From Bacillota bacterium (GTDB taxonomy: Bacteria > Bacillota > Clostridia > Christensenellales > Borkfalkiaceae): a stretch of 24,368 bases of DNA. Positions 21,008-24,368 of the stretch are shown here, in pieces. The translations under genes and the position numbers were made by a program. Where the stretch lies: the NCBI GenBank assembly GCA_023403375.1, contig JAEYEN010000031.1, forward strand, positions 1-24,368, in the 5' to 3' direction. The notes under the pieces are model-generated. The model did not search any database, was not told the origin of the DNA, and saw only the letters and a list, made by a program, of their open reading frames with translations. Position 1 is the stretch's first letter, and every line of letters starts with the position of its first letter.

Positions 21008-21323
21008 AATAATTAACGTAAGCGGAGAAGAAGAATTCTTAAAGGCGATTGACTGCGATAAACCCGTTCTGGTAGACTTCTGGGCAACGTGGTGTAACCC
21101 TTGCAAAATGCAGGCGCCCATTCTACACGAGTTCAACGAGGAAAACGGCGACAAAGTTAAAGTCGTTAAAGTAGACGTGGACTTAAACGAAAAACTGTGC
21201 TATAAATACGGCGTTATGAGTATTCCTATGCTTGCCGTATTCAAAAACGGCGAAATGGTCGATAAAACCGTAGGTCTTACCACCAAAGCGGGTTTAAGCG
21301 AACTTGTGCTTAAACACGTTTAA
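21000..21323 (+). CDS. trxA: Thioredoxin with WCNPC active site
   Basis: A 107-residue thioredoxin-fold disulfide reductase. It contains PVLVDFWATWCNPCKMQAPI, where the redox pair is Cys-Asn-Pro-Cys instead of the canonical Cys-Gly-Pro-Cys. The later VKVVKVDVDLNEKLCYKYGV and the cis-proline motif MSIPMLAVFKNGE match thioredoxin. An extra Cys occurs in EKLCYKYG. The ATG at 21000 was chosen because AAAGGAG precedes it at normal spacing; an upstream TTG at 20982 would add six residues ahead of the usual N-terminus. It overlaps the RseC-like gene by 8 bases. The altered active site may shift its redox potential or partner choice. No thioredoxin reductase gene is nearby. Confidence 0.93.
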   Translation: MNEIINVSGEEEFLKAIDCDKPVLVDFWATWCNPCKMQAPILHEFNEENGDKVKVVKVDVDLNEKLCYKYGVMSIPMLAVFKNGEMVDKTVGLTTKAGLSELVLKHV

Positions 21324-21349
21324 TATTGCCTTAATACCGCTAATATCGT

Positions 21350-21369
21350 GCGCCGAAGCAACAAGGCGC
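21350..21369. repeat. Small hairpin between trxA and glyA
   Basis: GCGCC (21350-21354) pairs with GGCGC (21365-21369) around a 10-base loop, with G-U extensions possible. No T-run follows on the + strand, so it does not look like a terminator. It ends about 16 bases before the AGGAG site of glyA. Confidence 0.35.
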
Positions 21370-21398
21370 GTATCAAAAAAATTTACAGGAGAAAAAAT

Positions 21399-22649
21399 AT
21401 GATAGATTACACTGCGATAAAAAACAGCGACCCCGAACTTTACGAATGTTTGCAAAACGAACTCGGCAGGCAGAAAAACAATATAGAACTGATTGCAAGC
21501 GAAAACTTTGTTTCGGAAGCGGTTTTGCTTGCCGCGGGCAGCGTGCTTACAAATAAATATGCGGAAGGTTATCCCGCGCACAGATATTACGGCGGTTGCA
21601 AGTTTGTGGACGTCGCCGAAAATCTTGCGATAGAACGCGCAAAAAAACTTTTCGGCGCGGAACACGTTAACGTTCAGCCTCATTCGGGCGCAAACGCAAA
21701 TTTCGCCGTGTATTTTGCGGTGCTTAACCCCGGCGATACCATTTTGGGTATGAGTCTGGCGCACGGCGGACACTTAACGCACGGCAGTCCCGTAAGCGTT
21801 TCGGGTAAATATTTTAACGCCGTAGGCTACGGCGTTTCCGAAAAAACGGGGATGATTGACTACGACGAATTAGAAAAAATCGCTATGGAAGTTAAGCCTA
21901 AAATAATCGTCGGCGGCGCAAGCGCATATCCCAGAATAATCGATTTCAAAAGAATCCGCGAGATATGCGATAAAGTAGGCGCGTATATGATGATAGACAT
22001 CGCCCACATTGCGGGACTTGTTGCCTGCGGACTTCATCCCAGCCCCGTGCCGTATGCGGACTTTGTTACGACGACCACGCATAAAACTTTAAGGGGACCG
22101 AGAGGCGGTATGATAATGTGTAAAGAAAAATACGCAAAAATCATAGACAAAGCCGTTTTTCCGGGGACGCAGGGCGGTCCGCTTATGCACATTATAGCGG
22201 CAAAGGCGGCGGCTTTCGGAGAAGCGCTTAAACCCGAATTCAAAATCTATCAGGAACAGATAATTAAAAACGCCAAAGCGATGAGCGAGAAATTTTTGGC
22301 GCTCGGTATAAAACTCGTATCGGGCGGAACGGATAACCATTTAATGCTTTTGGACTTATCCGATACGGGCGTTACGGGTAAAGAGTTGGAAACTTTGCTT
22401 GACGAAGTTAATATAACTCTTAACAAAAACGCGATACCGTTCGACAAGCAAAGTCCGTTTATCGCAAGCGGCGTGAGAATAGGAACGCCCGCGATAACAA
22501 GCCGCGGTTTTAACGAACAGGACTGCGAAAAAGTGGCGGAACTTATAGTAAAAATAATAAGAGAAAAAGAAACGGCGTTCGATTATGTTCGGGCAGAAGT
22601 TAAAAAACTTATAGAAAAACATCCTTTATACGACGGAGCGATTATATGA
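21399..22649 (+). CDS. glyA: Serine hydroxymethyltransferase
   Basis: A PLP enzyme interconverting serine and glycine and producing 5,10-methylenetetrahydrofolate, the main one-carbon source. The 416 residues contain NIELIASENFVSEAVLLAAG, EGYPAHRYYGGCKFVD, VQPHSGANANFAVYFA, DIAHIAGLVACG and the PLP-lysine motif TTTTHKTLRGPRGG (Lys229). The C-terminal KNAIPFDKQSPFIASGVRIG and TPAITSRGF are standard. The start at 21399 has AGGAG upstream; the longer open frame from 21348 has no ribosome site and an atypical N-terminus. The stop shares ATGA with asnA. Functionally it feeds TrmFO, purine, thymidylate and methionine synthesis. Confidence 0.98.
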   Translation: MIDYTAIKNSDPELYECLQNELGRQKNNIELIASENFVSEAVLLAAGSVLTNKYAEGYPAHRYYGGCKFVDVAENLAIERAKKLFGAEHVNVQPHSGANANFAVYFAVLNPGDTILGMSLAHGGHLTHGSPVSVSGKYFNAVGYGVSEKTGMIDYDELEKIAMEVKPKIIVGGASAYPRIIDFKRIREICDKVGAYMMIDIAHIAGLVACGLHPSPVPYADFVTTTTHKTLRGPRGGMIMCKEKYAKIIDKAVFPGTQGGPLMHIIAAKAAAFGEALKPEFKIYQEQIIKNAKAMSEKFLALGIKLVSGGTDNHLMLLDLSDTGVTGKELETLLDEVNITLNKNAIPFDKQSPFIASGVRIGTPAITSRGFNEQDCEKVAELIVKIIREKETAFDYVRAEVKKLIEKHPLYDGAII

Positions 22650-23632
22650 AATATCAATCAACCTTAAACTTATTAGAAACCGAAATCGCAATCAAATTTA
22701 TCAAAGATACTTTTGAAAAAGAATTAGCAAAAGCGCTTAACTTAACGCGCGTTTCCGCACCGCTTTTCGTTTTGCCCGAAACGGGGCTTAACGATAACCT
22801 TACCGGCACGGAAAGGGCGGTAAGGTTTGACGTCTTAGCGCTTAAAAAAGACGTGGAAATAGTTCAGTCGCTTGCTAAGTGGAAGAGAATGGCGTTAAAA
22901 AAATACGGATTTAAGCCCGAAAGCGGACTTTATACGGATATGAACGCCATACGGCGTGACGAAATGCCCGACGAACTTCATTCGGTTTACGTGGACCAGT
23001 GGGATTGGGAAAAAATAATAACGCCCGAAGAAAGAACTTATACATATCTTAAAAAGACGGTTAAGCGCATTTATAAAGCGATACTTAAACTTTCAAAGGA
23101 AGTAACCAAAAAGTATCCTGCGCTTTCGCATAATCTTCCCGCGGATATTACCTTTATCTCAACAAAACAGTTAGAAAAGGATTATCCCAACAACACCAGA
23201 AAAGAGCGCGAGAATATAGTCGCTAAAAAATACGGCGCGGTTTTCCTTTACCAGATAGGCTGGGATTTAAAGGACGGTATGCCGCACGACGGAAGAGCCG
23301 CCGATTACGACGACTGGAAACTTAACGGCGACATAGTTTTGTGGTACGAACCGTTAAAGAGAGCGTTTGAAATTTCTTCAATGGGTATCAGGGTGGATAA
23401 AAACAGCCTTGTAAAACAACTCAAAAAGAGAAAAGAAAACTATAAACTCGACAATCCATACTGTCAGGATATTCTAAACGACAGACTTCCGCTTACGATA
23501 GGCGGCGGAATAGGTCAGTCGAGATTATGTATGTACTTCTTAAATAAGGCGCACATAGGCGAAGTTCAGGCTTCCGTCTGGGGCGAAGACTATATAAAAG
23601 AAAACAGAGAAAAAGGAATAAATCTTCTCTAA
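22646..23632 (+). CDS. asnA: Aspartate-ammonia ligase AsnA
   Basis: Makes asparagine from aspartate, ammonia and ATP (AMP-forming), related in fold to class II aspartyl-tRNA synthetases. The 328 residues match the family length. Conserved elements include YQSTLNLLETEIAIKFIKD, RVSAPLFVLPETGLNDNLTG, VQSLAKWKRMALKKYGF, LYTDMNAIRRDEMPDELHSV and YVDQWDWEK, FEISSMGIRVD and LTIGGGIGQSRLCM. The ATG overlaps the glyA stop (ATGA), and the stop overlaps the tcdA ATG by one base (TAATG), so glyA-asnA-tcdA are coupled. The ammonia-dependent form would suit an ammonia-rich habitat such as the gut (inference). Confidence 0.97.
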   Translation: MKYQSTLNLLETEIAIKFIKDTFEKELAKALNLTRVSAPLFVLPETGLNDNLTGTERAVRFDVLALKKDVEIVQSLAKWKRMALKKYGFKPESGLYTDMNAIRRDEMPDELHSVYVDQWDWEKIITPEERTYTYLKKTVKRIYKAILKLSKEVTKKYPALSHNLPADITFISTKQLEKDYPNNTRKERENIVAKKYGAVFLYQIGWDLKDGMPHDGRAADYDDWKLNGDIVLWYEPLKRAFEISSMGIRVDKNSLVKQLKKRKENYKLDNPYCQDILNDRLPLTIGGGIGQSRLCMYFLNKAHIGEVQASVWGEDYIKENREKGINLL

Positions 23633-24368
23633 TGAACAGTTTTAAACGCACCGCGTCGTTAATCGGTAAAGATAATCTTGATTTTCTTAAAAATTCGCAC
23701 GTGGCGATTTTCGGTATAGGCGGAGTGGGCGGTTTTGTTCTGGAAGCGCTTGTAAGAAGCGGCGTCGGGCATATCACCGTTATAGATAACGACGTTGTGC
23801 AGGAAAGTAACTTAAACAGGCAAATCATAGCGGACTGCCAAAGCATAGGGATGAAAAAGACTATCGTCGCCGAAAAGCGCGTTAAAGCGATAAATCCCGA
23901 TTTGGAGTTTTTTAGTTATGAAACGTTCGTTTTGCCTGAGAATATTTCCGAGATTGATTTTACGCCTTTCGATTACGTTATAGACGCGGTAGACACCGTT
24001 TCTGCCAAACTTTGCATAATAAAAAGAGCGGCGGAACTTAATAAACCCGTTATTTCCTGTATGGGAACGGGCGGAAAACTCGACCCGCTTAAAATAGAAA
24101 TAACCGATATAAGCAAAACTTCCGTCTGTCCGCTTGCCCGCGTTACGAGACGGGAACTTAAAAAATTCGGGATAGATAAACTGAAAGTGGTATACAGCAA
24201 GGAAGAAAGCAAAAAAGCGTTAGACGAGGAGAGCGCCGAAAAGCGCGCAAGCGGCAGGGTCGCGCCGCCGTCTATGATTTTCGTTCCTGCAACCGCGGGA
24301 ATCGTAATCGCAGCCGAAACGGTTAAAGACCTTCTGACACCGCCCGATAAAGCGAAAAATCAGCGATA
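23632..24368 (+). CDS. tcdA: tRNA threonylcarbamoyladenosine dehydratase TcdA, 3' end cut by window
   Basis: An E1-like (ThiF/MoeB family) ATP-dependent enzyme that cyclises t6A37 of tRNA to ct6A. 245 residues are visible and the frame is still open at the window end; E. coli TcdA has about 268, so little is missing. VAIFGIGGVGGFVLEALVRS carries the nucleotide-binding Gly-rich loop (residues 28-34), then VIDNDVVQESNLNRQI, VIDAVDTVSAKLCII, and the TcdA-type segment CMGTGGKLDPLKIEITDISK followed by TSVCPLARVTRREL, which separates it from MoeB and ThiF. MIFVPATAGIVIAAETVKDL is the expected C-terminal helix region. The ATG overlaps the asnA stop by one base. AGGAA lies about 13 bases upstream, so coupling probably helps initiation. 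Confidence 0.94.
   Translation, partial: MNSFKRTASLIGKDNLDFLKNSHVAIFGIGGVGGFVLEALVRSGVGHITVIDNDVVQESNLNRQIIADCQSIGMKKTIVAEKRVKAINPDLEFFSYETFVLPENISEIDFTPFDYVIDAVDTVSAKLCIIKRAAELNKPVISCMGTGGKLDPLKIEITDISKTSVCPLARVTRRELKKFGIDKLKVVYSKEESKKALDEESAEKRASGRVAPPSMIFVPATAGIVIAAETVKDLLTPPDKAKNQR

Noticed and set aside
21350..21369. Terminator after trxA
   Set aside because: The 5-bp stem is followed by A-rich, not T-rich, sequence on the + strand.
21348..21398. N-terminal extension of GlyA from 21348
   Set aside because: It passes through a hairpin and the AGGAG site of the real start and lacks similarity to the conserved GlyA N-terminus.

Overview
The window is a co-oriented, tightly packed housekeeping region in which every gene is on the + strand. 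It looks like a member of the Bacillota, most likely a Clostridia-type and possibly uncultured gut lineage. The gene order smc-ftsY-ylxM-ffh-rpsP-khpA-rimM-trmD-rbgA-rnhB ... dprA-topA-trmFO-hslV-hslU follows the classic Bacillus subtilis smc-to-codY segment. Shine-Dalgarno sites are of the AGGAG type, and one near-perfect sigma-A promoter is present. Lineage is inferred from synteny and protein style only; no 16S rRNA lies here.

Layout. Bases 1-2423 hold the 3' part of smc and then ftsY, separated by a 324-base spacer with short tandem repeats. Bases 2561-4845 form an SRP/ribosome unit (ylxM-ffh-rpsP-khpA), started by a consensus promoter that runs straight into a terminator-like hairpin and closed by a strong intrinsic terminator. 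Bases 5116-8104 form a ribosome and tRNA maturation unit (rimM-trmD-rbgA-rnhB-yraN). rplS (8263-8610) is a separate unit with its own promoter, leader and terminator, displaced from its usual place after trmD. Bases 8611-9026 are a spacer with two terminators, a TTAAAA-anchored repeat array and a good promoter. That promoter leads to the only clearly accessory gene, a 662-residue PMT-like GT-C membrane glycosyltransferase (9027-11015). A 14-bp-period repeat array follows. Bases 11192-19152 hold comM-dprA-topA-trmFO-hslV-hslU: DNA uptake/processing, topology, tRNA methylation and an ATP-dependent protease. After another repeat-bearing spacer comes hisS-(RseC-like)-trxA-glyA-asnA-tcdA (19336 to the end).

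How the genes fit together. FtsY, Ffh and YlxM are the membrane-targeting SRP pathway. RpsP, RplS, RimM, RbgA and KhpA serve ribosome assembly or RNA binding. TrmD, TrmFO and TcdA modify tRNA, and the methylene-tetrahydrofolate used by TrmFO is a product of GlyA further down. RseC-like protein and thioredoxin are both Cys-based and overlap, suggesting a shared redox job.

What is unusual. No dramatic new system is visible. The best second-look signals are: the promoter/terminator/mini-ORF arrangement before ylxM; the GT-C enzyme with a large beta-rich domain inserted ahead of its Asp-Glu motif; and the fact that almost every long spacer carries its own degenerate short-period tandem repeat, each with a different unit. 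Several spacer hairpins also lie at or near ribosome binding sites (comM, rimM, rplS). No tRNA, rRNA, CRISPR array, insertion sequence, T-box or recognised riboswitch was seen.
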